The notes: generated by a model from the sequence alone, not told the origin. A stretch of DNA of 64,000 bases from Epiperipatus broadwayi (GCA_028023455.1 JAQFVV010006199.1:1492001-1556000); one strand, 5' to 3'; positions 50,330-62,791 are shown, counted from the stretch's first letter. Translations and numbers: made by a program.

Positions 50330-51510
50330 CAACTGAAGATCACTTTTGAATTGGAAGAAGAACTGTCTCATATTAAATGGGACATTATTGGACATTGTAA
50401 AGTTAAAAGAAAAGGTGAAGAGACAATTGATTTAAAGAGTGGATGTGTACTCTATTACAAAGTCACAATATTGGAAGTACAAGTGGAGTAGGATTCATTA
50501 TAAATAAAAAATGGAAGAACTACATTGTGGAGATTGATGGTGTATCGAACAGAGTGACAAGATTGGCTATTCAACTTAATAGTAGATACCAAGTGCAGAT
50601 AATTCAGGTTTATGCTCCAACAAGTTCTTATAATGATGAAGTAGTAAAAGAATTTTACATGAATGTACAAAAGGCTTTTGATCAAACTAAACAACATTTG
50701 AAAATTGTTATGGGAGACTTTAATGCTAGAATTGGTAAACAAATGAAAGATGGAAAGTACTGTAGTAAAATTTGGTTATGGTTTGCAGAAAAAGAAAAAC
50801 TTTATATTATGACTTTAAAAAAATGGATTTAGAAGCATCCAATTAAAGGTACAGCAGAATTGGATTATATTTTGATTAACAGAAAATACATATTTCTAGA
50901 TTGCAATGTTCTTAATCAATTCAACACAGGAAGTGATGATCATCATTTAATGCAAAACTAGAGAGACAAAAATTAAGAAAAGCAATATTTACAGTTGATA
51001 TTTCTAATCTTCAGAAACATTCTAATGAATTTAAATTAGAACTTGCAAATCATTTTCAAGTATTAATAGGTTTTGAACATGATTCAAATTTGTATGAAAT
51101 TAATAGGAAAATAGCTGAGACGCTTTTAAAAGCTGCAACAAAGATAGCTGGTAGAAAAAAGCAGCAATTAACCAATAAAATTTCTACTGAGTCTAGAGAA
51201 TTTACGAAGAAAAGAAGGAATATAAAGATATATAAAAATGATGCATTAAGAAGGATTGAGTATCTCAAATTTTGTAAAATGGCGCAAAAAAAGAATCGAT
51301 AATGATATAAGAAAGTATATTTGTGAACTAGCAAGGAAATCTGTAGAAGTGAATAAAAGTCTTAAAGAGTATAATACAACATTTTGGTGTTGGTATGATA
51401 CTTATATCTACTATAAGAAAAAAGATGGGACTGTTACTTAAAAAAGAGATGATATCATGAAATGGATAGAAGAGTTCTATCAAGAATTATATAATAATTT
51501 AAAAATGACA
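50330..51510 (+). pseudogene. RTE-type LINE, endonuclease and linker half
   Basis: This is the other half of the LINE family at 1.4 kb. A first frame (about 50340-50455) has WDIIGHCKVKRKGE, the region that normally carries the catalytic Glu of the apurinic-type endonuclease; here that Glu position reads Lys. After a frameshift near 50455, frame 50443-50832 contains STSGVGFI, QVYAPTSSY and MGDFNARIG. Then, past a stop, ELDYILINRKY and a GSDDHHLMQ version of the SDH motif (about 50930-50955). From 50949 the sequence is about 90% identical to the 1.4 kb copy for roughly 550 bp (linker region 51090-51302 and on). It stops at about 51510, before RT motifs, so this copy lacks RT. Confidence 0.82.
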
Positions 51511-51963
51511 TCTTGAGAAAGTTCATATTAAAATGAAAATCGATTAGATGATATTAAGTTTTCTATCAACAAGTTGTCTATTATTTAAATTTATCAAGAG
51601 TTTATTAATTTTCATTTATGGAAAAAGATAGGAAAGAAATTAATATTATACAAAAATAAAATGTTAAAATATTAATTAATTTGCAAAAAGGAGTAAAATA
51701 TTGTTTTTATGTGATGTTTGGAAAAAAAAAATCAAAATGTAATTCAAAACCAATTAATATTTGTAATAAAAATTATTAACTTAAATTGTCTAAAGTTTAT
51801 TACAAATAAGTTGATCTTGAATCATAAGTTTATTTTACAAATTTACATAAAAACTAATATTTTAGTTTTTTTTACAAATTAGTTAATTAATAATTATTAT
51901 TTAATTTATATTTTAAGCCAATAAACATCACATGACCCTCACCTCTTATGCTTGTGTTGTTGT
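51511..51963. other. AT-rich non-coding stretch
   Basis: No feature recognised between the broken LINE and the palindromic MITE. Confidence 0.5.
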
Positions 51964-52163
51964 TAAAACAGGCAAAACTCAATATATATATATATTGCCA
52001 CACACAACAAGCTAGAGTAATCAATGGAAGCCAGAAACTAGTCTGGGGATATTGGATCAGTAGGCACTAGATGGGGTTTTATGCTTAAGCCTTCTGGCAT
52101 CCATTGATTACTCTAACTTGTTGTGTTTGGCAATATATATATAGTGAGTTTTGCCTGTTTTAA
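51964..52163. mobile_element. 200 bp palindromic MITE
   Basis: Inverted arms of about 68 bp: 51964-52033 and 52095-52163. They run from TAAAACAGGCAAAACTC through (TA)n, TATTGCCA, CACAACAAG and AGAGTAATCAATGGA. The loop (about 52034-52094) is unique. GCAAAACT ends, AGAGTAATCAATGG and AGCCTTCTGGCAT are shared with the MITE at 21386-21480. No coding capacity. Confidence 0.8.
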
Positions 52164-54270
52164 TTTATATTTTAACAGTTTATAAAATAATGTAATTAAT
52201 CAGTCTTAAGTTATTTCACCAACAATGATTAAAACTTAATTGTTTCATCAAGGATAAAGATGCTGTTGATTAATCAGCAAGTATATAAAATGAGAGTTCC
52301 ATTTTATTTTATCTTAGATTCACCAGTCTCTTACTATTATAAAAAAAATTTCATGCTGAAAGAGCCCTTTAGTGATAATCAAAAGATACTAAAATCAAAT
52401 TACCATGGAGAAGTAGAGATACTTAAGAATATATAAGTATATTATACAATTTCTAAAACCAAAAATCATATTAAATCAAAGAATCTGTATTTCTTGTAAA
52501 ATGTCTTGCTTAGTTTCCATTTGGCTGTGTATTTTACCAAGTCTACTATGAATTCTGGTTTGATGTGCAAAAATGTCCTTAACTTGCAATTTATAATGTA
52601 AATGCTACAACCACTATTGCATACCATTCCTAAGACAAATATTTGTTTTATATAATTATTGTTACAAATTTGATTTTTTTTAAATTATAAGCATTATTTA
52701 CAATAATTACCATGTTTCAAAAAAAAAAAAAGACCTAACCAGAAAATAAGTCCTAGCATGACTTTTCCAGATGCTTAAGCCCTACTCCAAATATAAACTG
52801 CAGTTAAGATTATTAGACATTAAATTATAAAGTGATGAATATACTATAACAATCCAAATGAAGGTGGAGACAGCAGTCAATCGTATCTGCAACTACCAGG
52901 GCGCCATCTAGGCATTTGAGCCTAGAAAAATTTATAAAGTAGGCAGATACATGCTGATAAGATTCCATTTTATTTAATATTTAGATCGTTAGCCCAAGTC
53001 ACTAGCTCAGTGGAGACGCAGAGATAATAATCTATATCTTAATTTATATCTTAAATATAAATAAATAAAAGCTAATGCCAGAAATTAACACATAAAAATA
53101 TTTATTTACGCACATATATAATTTTGAATCATTTTAAAATTTTGAGGAACAACATTAATTATTTTTTTAGATTTTAATATTCTGTTAATTTAACTTACTA
53201 TTTTAAAATTTTAAATCATCTACAGATGAATTTATATTTATTTTAAGATTGTCGAGTATGAATAGACTATATAGATTGTATTTGAAAAGAAAAATGTTCT
53301 ATCCCTTATTTAACCTTAGGTCAAAAAGTTTGCAGTCAAACCGGCGCCAACCCATCTGATACATTTATGTATTCAATGTAGCATGAAAATATGACAACAC
53401 AAAATACTATACTGTCAGGAATGTACATCTGAACAGTAAGTAGAGTTAGAGAAGACATTGTCTCTCCACCAACAGGAATGCTACATCTGTTGGCGAGTAG
53501 AACAATAAACAAAAAACTCCATAGAATGGACTGCGGTCCTTTGCTGACTTACAAACCCATCCATAGGCAAACAGAAGGTGTGTGGCATATATGTGCAATC
53601 CTCCTGTAGCGGATCTCATACTACATCTACTAATTACACAAATATATCCAATCCATTGAGCTAATATTCAACTACGAAACGAATAACCTAAGATTACTGT
53701 TCCTTAAACTATATATAACTTTACAAATCTATATAGCCATTCACACTCAACTTAAATTTAACATTTAATTATGTTCGCACAGATGAATTTTATACAATTT
53801 GTTTTATAATGTCAAGTATAGATCGGCCTCACAGATTCCGCGGTCAAAAACATCTCAAAATAAACACAAGCGATCAAAATACAAAATCATCAATAATGTC
53901 AATTGCATAGGGAATACAAAAACCCACTAGCATTCATCGTAAGATGCTGCAGAGACATTGATGACTTATATATTCCAATCGACTATGAAACAGCAACATA
54001 ATTAACCGCTAACGAATCTATGCAACGTCTATACCCAACTTTAAATTTCATGCATTTAAATAATTTATACGATAAGTATTAATACAAATAAAAAAATAAT
54101 AAAATGGAAATGATGTTTATCAACACAAAATATATAAATTTAAACATTTTCAATTGATTTTAAACTTAAAAGTCAGATGGAAGTTCATAAGCTTGAACGA
54201 AAGTTCTTAATTATTTTTAAATTTTAGAGTTCATATCAATAGCTTACAGTAGAAGAATCACTGCTCTTGA
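52164..54270. other. Non-coding stretch with moderately GC-richer patches
   Basis: No readable gene. CTAGCTCAGTGGAGACGC at about 53002 is a strong pol III A-box match, but no B-box follows at tRNA distance. GGGCGCCATCTAGGCA (about 52898) and CCGGCGCCAACCCATC (about 53342) are GC-rich islands of unknown origin. ACAGATGAATTTTAT-type strings near 53222 and 53778, each followed by a similar GTCRAGTAT block, suggest an old duplication about 555 bp apart. It could be decayed interior of the LTR-like element that follows. Confidence 0.4.
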
Positions 54271-54928
54271 TGTAAATTTCCACAGAGTCTTTATTTGAAA
54301 ACCCAGTCAGATGTTCCAAAGGTAGCATTAGCTGGTTCATTTCGGTATCACAGTCAGTTCCTTTTTAAAATAGAGAGAGAGAGTGTGATATGTGCGTCCT
54401 ATCACGACCCTCAAAAACAAGCCGGAAAAAACTCTCAGGAAAACTGTATTTCTTCTTTTATAGTATCCACACAGATTCAATCAACAAAACGTCACTAATT
54501 CATCCTTCTCATTCAGTTCCGGGCTGAGGCTTGGTGCTTCCATTGGTCAAACAAATTTCTCTTTATTCTTTTATCTGTTTTTCATCTGACTTTTTAATTA
54601 CACTGCTTTTGGATAATTAATAAACAATCATTTACAGATTACAGGAATTAATTAATACTTGTTTTTATTTTAACTTACGTTATTTCTTTATTAAAATATT
54701 TTTATATTTAAATCTTGTATTTTTTTATAAAAAAAATACGTTCAAATGTCCTTTTTTTATTTATATATAAAAAATATATTTTTAAAGTTTAGCATCTGTG
54801 CGAATATATATGTTTAACAAACATTTTTATTTTAGCGTTTAGTTTTTTTTTAATATATTTTATTTTTATTTGCGAACTTTAAGATTTTATTTTAAATTAA
54901 TGTAACGACATATTTATATATCGTTACA
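54271..54928 (-). repeat. LTR-like segment (possible solo LTR)
   Basis: On the minus strand it opens TGTAACGATATATAA and closes ...AAATTTACA, giving TG...CA style inverted ends. Inside, in the right order and spacing, are a CCAATGG box (about 54545), a TATAAAAG box (54455-54462) and an AATAAA signal (about 54290-54295). I found no matching second LTR and no flanking 4-6 bp target duplication, so this could instead be an unrelated pol II promoter region. Confidence 0.35.
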
Positions 54929-56230
54929 ATACAAATAAACAATATTATTGGTGTTAATGCTTTTGATAAATGGTAATATAAATTATATGGTTCTTTTGTA
55001 TTTTCTGTCAATATATTTTTGACAAATGTAATTCTACCTTTGTAGAGAAACAATTTTTCTACCATAAATCAGTATATTAGACAATTTATAATTTTATTTA
55101 TATATTTTTAGGTATTTATTTATATATAATACTTAGAGATTTAGAATATTCAATTTAGTTTTAGTTTATCATGGTAGCTTTTAAATATCCAAGGTAAAAA
55201 AAAAACTAGTTTGATTTTTTAAACATATTTTTTTCCTCCTTAAAGATGGCAAATAATGGAAGTGATTATAATAATCAGTCTTTCTATTGAAGAAAAGTTT
55301 TAAAAAAAAAATGCAGAAAAATTTTCTGAATTTTTTTGTTGCTTTTGTGTGAACAAACCATTCTTAATTGTAATCATTTTTGTTATCTTTCCCATCTAGC
55401 AATCTTTAAGTAACACTTGATTTAATGATAAATTTAAATGGAACAATATTCTGATTGCAAGATAAGATGAGTGCAAAAAGAAAGTTATTCCAGAGAGTAT
55501 AAGAAAATAATCGTGGAAGGCTTCTGGAGTAAGGATCTTACAATTTTCCATAAAGAGAAGTACTTGAATAAATGTACATTTTTGTACGTAAAAAAGACAT
55601 TTCAAGTGATAAATGACTTTTGGAGCAAAAATTAATATAAGACAGGTCTTGTTTGCAGTGAAACACAGTATATAAATTTTTTGTTTAATGTAATCAAAAA
55701 ATTACAAAAAATGGAGAAATAAAATTATTTTTATTTAAAATAGCTTCTAACTAGAATCAGTTGATTCCTTATTTACTATCAATTATTATAATAAAATAAA
55801 TTTGTTATTTATTATTGGAAGCATTATTTACAATAAGCATTACAATTGTTCTTGCTATGACATATTACTCTGATGACGTATTATTCGAAGTTTGTGATAT
55901 ATTTAGGATAACATTCCTAAGTAATGTGTAGACAAACTTGAGTGATAAAATTTATCCACAAATATTATGGAGGTGTTATTTTAAACATATTGCAAACTAA
56001 GAATAATATATCATTGTATGTAATATAAAAAATAATGGAGACAGTATATTAATTATAGAAAAAAAGGCAAAAAGACATTAAAAACTAAATAAAAGAGGCA
56101 GTTATGATTGGTTTTTGTTTTGGACGACACCACATGTCATAAACCAAATGTTGAATCTAAAAAAAAAGTCAAACTATAACTTTAAGATAAGATTTTAAAC
56201 ATCATTTTAACAGCAAAAAAAAATGAATAT
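54929..56230. other. AT-rich non-coding stretch
   Basis: No gene supportable; the open frame 55396-55605 lacks recognisable motifs. Part of 56000-56230 may be the flank of the Merlin element. Confidence 0.45.
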
Positions 56231-56239
56231 TTTTAAATT

Positions 56240-57085
56240 AAAAAAAAAATACTTACAAATGATGAAAGTCGCTGGGATGGACTGCTGTGTAGTGTGTTTC
56301 AGAATGGAAAGGTTTTTTTTTAAATATTTGCCTTCACATGAATTCAGTCAAATAGTTATCGAGATGTTGATGTGCTGTTTCTCTGTGTTTTTTATTCCAC
56401 CATTTGACTAAACCTTATAACTTTTCAATATTTTGTGTGTGCACATCACTTAAGGGGTTGACAAAGTTATATGTGTGATTAACTGAAAAGTGTTCATAAT
56501 TGGCAGCTCATAATTCCTCTGTTTTGTAGGCTTTCCAGCAATCAGAATATTTTATAGATCCTTCCTCACATTTTTTTTGATGGCTTGCATGAGAGTGATG
56601 GCAATCCTGCTGTTAATATTAACTATAAAGTATTCTTCCATCTCCCTACAAATTTCACCAAATATTCACTGTTCTAGAAGTACTCTGCTGACCTTGTTTT
56701 TATGTTTTGTAAAGAGGCTTTCATCAATTTCAGTAATTTTATCTGAACCTCCAATTTTTTTGTTTCTCTGTGCATAATAACCTCCACAAACACACTTAAC
56801 ATAAGTAATTGTTCCAATCAACTATGGTTTTGGTGACCATTTTCAGATGATCATCACATCACTTAACAGACATCAATTGTCACAACCAGCTATATATGAA
56901 CCATAGAACAGTCATGAACTTTATTTTTGAGCCCTTAGATCATATTCCCTTACAAATGGATACTTTTTTGTGGATATACATTTTCATATCATGGCCATTG
57001 TCACACAGTTTCTTTGATGGTAGGAGTCCATATTTCTGAAAGAAATTGATTGCTTCCTCTTCCAAAGCAGCTAATTGACAACTTT
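56240..57085 (-). pseudogene. Merlin-type DNA transposon, ISXO2-like transposase remnant
   Basis: Minus-strand translation across several frames, in order: EEEAINFFQKYGLLPSKK and CDNGHDMK (N-terminal zinc-ribbon-like part), KIKFMTVLWFIYSW, TKTIVDWNNYL, KKIGGSDKITEIDESLFTK (first catalytic Asp/Glu region, normally V-E-I-D-E), then GEICREMEE, SDCWKAYKTEEL (second catalytic Asp) and VNHTYNFVNP, VHTQNIEKL and KWWNKKHRETAHQHLDNYL. These follow the DDE_Tnp_IS1595 (ISXO2-like) domain seen in eukaryotic Merlin transposons. Stops and frameshifts occur throughout, so it is inactive. I could not define the TIRs. The plus-strand open frame 56577-56777 is a shadow of this remnant. Confidence 0.75.
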
Positions 57086-60000
57086 TTATAATTCTTTTGA
57101 AAATTACTAAATTCAGAAATCAAAAATTTTTGAAAATTACAAAAAAAACAAAACAAAACAACTCAGTGAAAGGATTACAGTGTTGACATGGACAATGTGA
57201 TAGCACAAAATCTTGCAAGCCAGCATGTTTTTTAATCTTGTAGGTCAGCACATACATATATTAAATATTAACATGGATTAGTAATGTCAATAATTTGTTT
57301 GCCATGACATCATTAACTGATATTTTAAATAAATATTACCAAATGAAAATGTCATCAGAGTAATACATTATAGCAGGAATAATATCAAAATACCTTATGA
57401 TCTTTATATAAAAAGTAGAAAGAAAAAAAACATCCATAGAATTATGGAGAAAAATCATTTATATGTAGACTACAAAGGACTTTGAGATAACGCTAAACTA
57501 CAAAAAAGTGATTTAAAATTGGCATTATATGAGCAAAATTAAAATTAATTGAATTTTTTCAAAATATGGACACAATTAGAATGGTAATGAGTCAGATATC
57601 TTTTCAATTAAAAAAAATTATATGAAATTAAGGGCTATGATCATTTCTTGTGATATCACATACCAGTTGTAACTATTGACAATTAAGAATATAAAAAACT
57701 GATATCTTAGTAAATTTTGATGTGGCAAGTTTATTCATAAATGTACTCTATTGTAAGAAAAAAAAATGAAAATGATAAGTACAAACAATTCTTTTTAATA
57801 TTCTGTATAATGTGCAAATTTAATACATTATAGAATTTTTTCAACAAAATTAAGCTATGGTTATGAATTCACTACTATTACGTCTTATTAGTCATATTTA
57901 TTAACAAGATCTTGAAATCACAGCAATAAATCTTAATTCATCTCAATCAAAAGTTGTTGCATATACACAATGTGAAGCAGTTTTACAAACATTCTCAATA
58001 TATATTAACATCTTATCTTAGATATTCTTGTGACATGGCAAAATTTAATTTACTGTTTATTAAAATATACATACACAGTAAATTATTTACCATATATATA
58101 TAATCATGACACAAAAAAAATTGAGCTTACGTTATTGCTATGATATTGCTGACATAGGACAAAAGAAATTAGTTCAAAAGTTATTGACTTGGGAAAAAAT
58201 AAATCCAGTATATATAGAGCAAAACTCTCATGAGAAATATTCTTCCATCAGCTATCATTAAGAAAACCTTAATTAGATAGCAAAAAGAAATATCAAAAGA
58301 AAAAAGTAATGATAAATACTCCCATGTATATGTAATACATGTGATGGATGATAGATAGATTTAAAACTTACCATCAATATTAGAATAGGTTTCTAAAGCC
58401 TTCTCATACTTTTGAAGAATTGTAATCTCTATTAAACTTAAACTTGAATTACTGCAAAACAAGCTCAATTACATGTCAGTGTGGAAAATCAAATATGGTG
58501 CTGCCCCCATCACAACATTGCCATGAATAAAAGAGAGATGTTTTTAAAGCAGAAGACTATACATATATTTGTTTAAGAAAAAGAGTATTAACAGAGAGGA
58601 AAAAGTAAAAAAAAGAAAAATTTAAAAAGTTATTCACATAATAATGCAAATAATAACATAAGTCTAAGTAATGTGTTAATCCATAATATTTGGAATCTTA
58701 TGTTTAAAGAGGGGAAAAATAGAGAAATTAGAAAGTCTTTCATAAATAAGTATACATAAATTTGTACTAGATATTGTCTTTGTCAGAATATTAGCTTGAT
58801 TATGGCATCACTTTTTATTCAATATTTACATTTTAAAATATTATGTTCTATAACAACTTGAATGTTATTACTAATAAGTCGAATAAATATAAAAAAGTTT
58901 CAATTTTTCTAAAAAATTTTACAACTCAATTAGATGATAACAAGAGCAAACTATAGGTCAAAGTATCTAGTTAACTATGTATAATATGAAATCTATGAAA
59001 ATTTCACACTATACCTATCTATGTTTATTTTATTAAATTCATAACAAAGTTTAAGCATTTTGATCATTTTTATATGATTGTTGTCTTAATATCTACAGTA
59101 TATGCAAAATGAAAATATGAACTAAAATTCCACACTATTGAGATTTAAAAAGAAATATTGATATCAATTTTTTTTATATTAAAAATAATACCCTTTTTTT
59201 TATATTCTCTAATTGAAAAAAAAAAAAGTTTTCCTTTATAAAATAATAAGATTTAAAAATTCTGAAGAGTACAGATAAAGAAGTATTTATTATATATGTA
59301 TGTGTAGGTTATATAATATAAACTTATTCAATGCATTAATATCAATATTCAGATTAACAAATTATATAATTTTAAGTAGTATATATATATTGATTACTCA
59401 CTTGTATTCCTGTTGCTTCTACACTAAATAATATTCTCATAATATTACAATTGTCAGATTTATAACTGATCTTGATTAATCATTATTACAGTCTGAGTAG
59501 TTTTACTTATAATATGAAAATTATTACAATGTAAAATACTATTCAAAGTTCAATTGTTAATTTTATATATGCATAACTTTAATCTCTGCTACCTTGAAGT
59601 AAGATGTATAAACCTTTGGGAAATTTTTGATTTGATCCTTTGGTCCTAGATTTCATTTTGTCTTATCTTTTAATGATTAGCATTTAATTGTTTGGAATTA
59701 TATTCATCGGTGATATTGAATAGAAGAATTTCTGGCAATGTTCTCAGGAATAGTCTCTGAAGAATCTCTCTTAATTTATTAATTTCTTACCTTTTTATAT
59801 TGTTTATTGGTGTTGTTTTTTAATTAGAAAAGCAATTTCATAAAAACAAATGTACTAATTATCACCTGCTAATTAACATGTTTTCAAATGCACTATTGTT
59901 TTACATTTTAATCCCTTTATTATGGCTTATTTACTATTTTTATTTAGAATCAACATTATTATATAAAATATTTAACAGCAATATCTTATTTAGGTTTATT

Positions 60001-60188
60001 TTAAAATATTGTTTATCACTCACTCTATTTTTTTTATATAAATAAACCAAATACTTATCATTGATCTTGCTAATTTTAAAAGTTTTTTGATAATAAACTT
60101 ATAAATATTTATATATGTAATATTATATTTATTCTTATTTTTATAATGCTTTTTATTATTGCTATTATTCCTTATGGTTTCAATTGTC
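57086..60188. other. AT-rich non-coding stretch
   Basis: No gene supportable. At 58215 GAGCAAAACTCTC follows a TATATA stretch and equals the terminal sequence of the MITE at 21386, but no opposite end was found; it may be a solo half. The rest is low-complexity. Confidence 0.45.
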
Positions 60189-60331
60189 GTTCCTCGTATT
60201 TGACTAGTTACTAGGTTTCAGCTTGGAAATACCATTTTAATTAGAAATAAATACTGTAGTTTGAATTTTACCTCCCCCCCTAGTTAAAAAGATGTTTAAA
60301 TAAACCTAGTAACTAGTCAAATACGAGGAAC
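60189..60331. mobile_element. 143 bp MITE with perfect 30 bp terminal inverted repeats
   Basis: 60189-60218 (GTTCCTCGTATTTGACTAGT...) and 60302-60331 are exact inverted copies over 30 bases. The interior is AT-rich, apart from a run of C (about 60272-60280). No transposase. I saw no clear target-site duplication, so the class is undefined. The perfect ends suggest recent activity compared with the other elements. Confidence 0.8.
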
Positions 60332-61285
60332 AAAATATTTTATTACATATAAAAACTGTGTGAAAAAAGTATTTAATGTTTATATAAAACAAGATAAATA
60401 TTACTAATTTAAAGAACCTGAATTTATGAGTACTAACTATATCTTGATTTTAATAGTGATTATAAAGCATAAAAATAAAAATCTTTTTTAAAAAAATAAT
60501 AGTTTATTAAATATTGCCTTTTCTTAAAACTTGCATTTATCCAATTTTATTATTTATTCATATAGGAAAAGATTAGTATTATGTCCAACGTTTATTAAAT
60601 TTATTGTACTTTTATATCTATGTGTGAGAGTTCATGTTAATAGAGGATATTATATAAACATTGTTTTCAAAATTCAACCGAGTTTATATATACAAAATTA
60701 CTACAAATTGACTTACACATATCAAACTTTCTGCACTCACAATTTTGGCGCTATCCACTTGAGATGAATACGTTAATGTTTAGATATTTTTATTGGTACG
60801 TTTCAAGAATGAGTGACGGAATGGAAATTTTAAGTTTATCTGATATATATACAAGTAAAAACTTTTCACAGTTTTTTATTTAAAAAATTTAGATTTATTA
60901 ATAATAGGTATATACAAATGTTTTCAGTGTTAGTTATATATGTTTATATGGTTATAGGTTCTCCAAGAGTTTGTGTAGAATAAGATGAGATCTGATTTGT
61001 TTATTTAGTCAGATCGTAGATCAGAGAAAATTAGTGTGTGCTTAGGACATTTTAATGTCCATACATTAATCAGATATTCGCGTGTTTCTTCTACCTGTTA
61101 TATGGTTTGTCAATCATTAGGATTGATGTCATTTTGTAGGTAGGGTATTTTGAGCAGTTTTCATGTTTTTTCGTATAGAAACTTTGAGGAGAGCATTCTG
61201 TCTTTCTTTTGTAGTTTTGAAAGGGTAGCAAGGAAGAAAGAGTTTGCTTCTAGCTGGGGAATGCTAAACTTTAATTTACATCTTG
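60332..61285. other. Non-coding stretch, right part probably LINE 3' UTR
   Basis: From about 60960 to 61285 the sequence is less AT-rich and contiguous with the LINE on the minus strand, so it is probably its 3' UTR. The open frame 60531-60767 looks like chance. Confidence 0.45.
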
Positions 61286-62079
61286 TCATCCAGATAGAAT
61301 ATGTAACAAATATGCTATCCTAATCGTGGGGAAGTCTCTTTTCTTAATACACTCTTTGATTGTTAGAATTTTATAGTAATCATTAATACTATTTTGAGAT
61401 ATTATGAGTTTAATCCTTCCCAATCTCATGCAAGAAAGCATAATGTGTTCAAGTGTTTCTTCGTGCATTAAGCAGTTTGAACAAATGGGGTCTATATTTC
61501 TTATACCTCTTTTATAATGCAGGAACCAATTGGTATGCATTACATTTAGGTTCACCTTTATTAGATAGTCGAGGAATTTGGTTCCAACTTCCAGAATTTG
61601 AATAAGGTGGTGATTCTGTAATTGGAACAGCCAAGACTTGGTTTAATTTGAGGTGGTTTCGGGCTTATTAAATTGTGTGCATCCCATATGTTAATTTTGT
61701 CTTTGAATACTTCAGTAGCAGTGCTGTTATGTTGTTTTAGAAGGGAAATTAGTTGGTCTAGCCAACCAGCCTTGATAGGAGGGGGAGTGTCTGTAGGTAT
61801 TACCTCTCTTAGTATTAGGGGTTTGCCAAATTTTTGGATAAGGTTGAAGATTAGTGTGTGGCCTTTTTTATAGTTAATGGCTTGAATGGAATGTAGAGAC
61901 ATTCCATTGAGTTTTCTGTGATATTGCATTCTTGAAATACTATTGGATGTTATGTGGCACTTCCAGAACAGACCCGCACATATACTATTGATTTTATTAA
62001 TGAAGGTCTTTGATACGGATATGATGGGCAGGTAGTAGGCTACTTTAGACATTACTTTCATGTTTAGTAAGTCCACCAT
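61286..62079 (-). pseudogene. LINE C-terminal domain with zinc knuckle
   Basis: Frame 61561-62079 has MKVMSKVAYYLPII (the RT thumb/connection pattern) and the usual G-M-S-L-H-S-I-Q-A-I segment; it ends at a stop and is followed by frame 61286-61555 with CSNCLMHEETLEHIMLSC, a C-x2-C-x7-H-x4-C knuckle of the zf-RVT type found in L1-like ORF2 C-termini. Confidence 0.78.
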
Positions 62080-62134
62080 GCCTTTGAGAGATAAATAAAC
62101 TTTTGAGAGTGTCCGTGTAAGATGATTTGTTGAG

Positions 62135-62757
62135 TCAATGATGGTATTCTACAGGTTTCGACATGGTGGATTGGGATTTATATATAGGAAATCCTAGAAA
62201 ATTCTGGGTCTCGGCTAGAAAGTTAGATTTGATTTTTTTTTCATTAAGAATATGAAATGATGACAACTTTTCAGGGTTTATGGTAAGCTGTGAGGTTTTA
62301 GAGAAATTGTTACGGATTTTGTAGAGAGGTTTTAGGAATTTCTGGGATGGTAGGATAATAAGAATGTCATCCATATAGGCGATGGTTTTAATCGATTTCT
62401 TGATGTGTGGTATAAATACTCCAGGGAGGGAGCTCTCTAATGCTATTAATAGGGGGTTAATGTAGCATGAAAAGAGTATTCAGTGGGGATCCCTGCGGAA
62501 TAGATCTGGTAGGGGAGAAACCATTGGAATATGGCCCGTTGAGCAATATGTGTATTAGTCTGTTGTAGAAGAGTTTATCAATGATTTGTATAATTTCTAT
62601 GGGAATTTCACATTCATCCAGTAAATCAAGTAGAGTATTAATGTTGACTGAATCGAATGCTTCAGTAATGTCAATCTGTACTGCAATAGGTTTGGACATT
62701 ATAAATTTTGGGAGTGGGGGGTTTAAGTGGTTTTTTTTGGGGTGTTTTTTTTGAGGT

Positions 62758-62791
<34 letters not shown>

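Noticed and set aside
53002-53020. tRNA gene based on a good A-box (CTAGCTCAGTGG)
   Set aside because: No B-box follows at tRNA distance; at most a degenerate SINE head.
55870-55890. Second hammerhead-like CTGATGA site
   Set aside because: It is followed by GAAG rather than GAAA, and no stem I or stem III pairs could be drawn.
56577-56777. Plus-strand 66-codon hydrophobic frame
   Set aside because: It is antisense to the Merlin transposase remnant.
60531-60767. 78-codon open frame as a small host gene
   Set aside because: Composition is biased to I/Y/F/K as expected from AT-rich sequence, with no domain or signal I can support.
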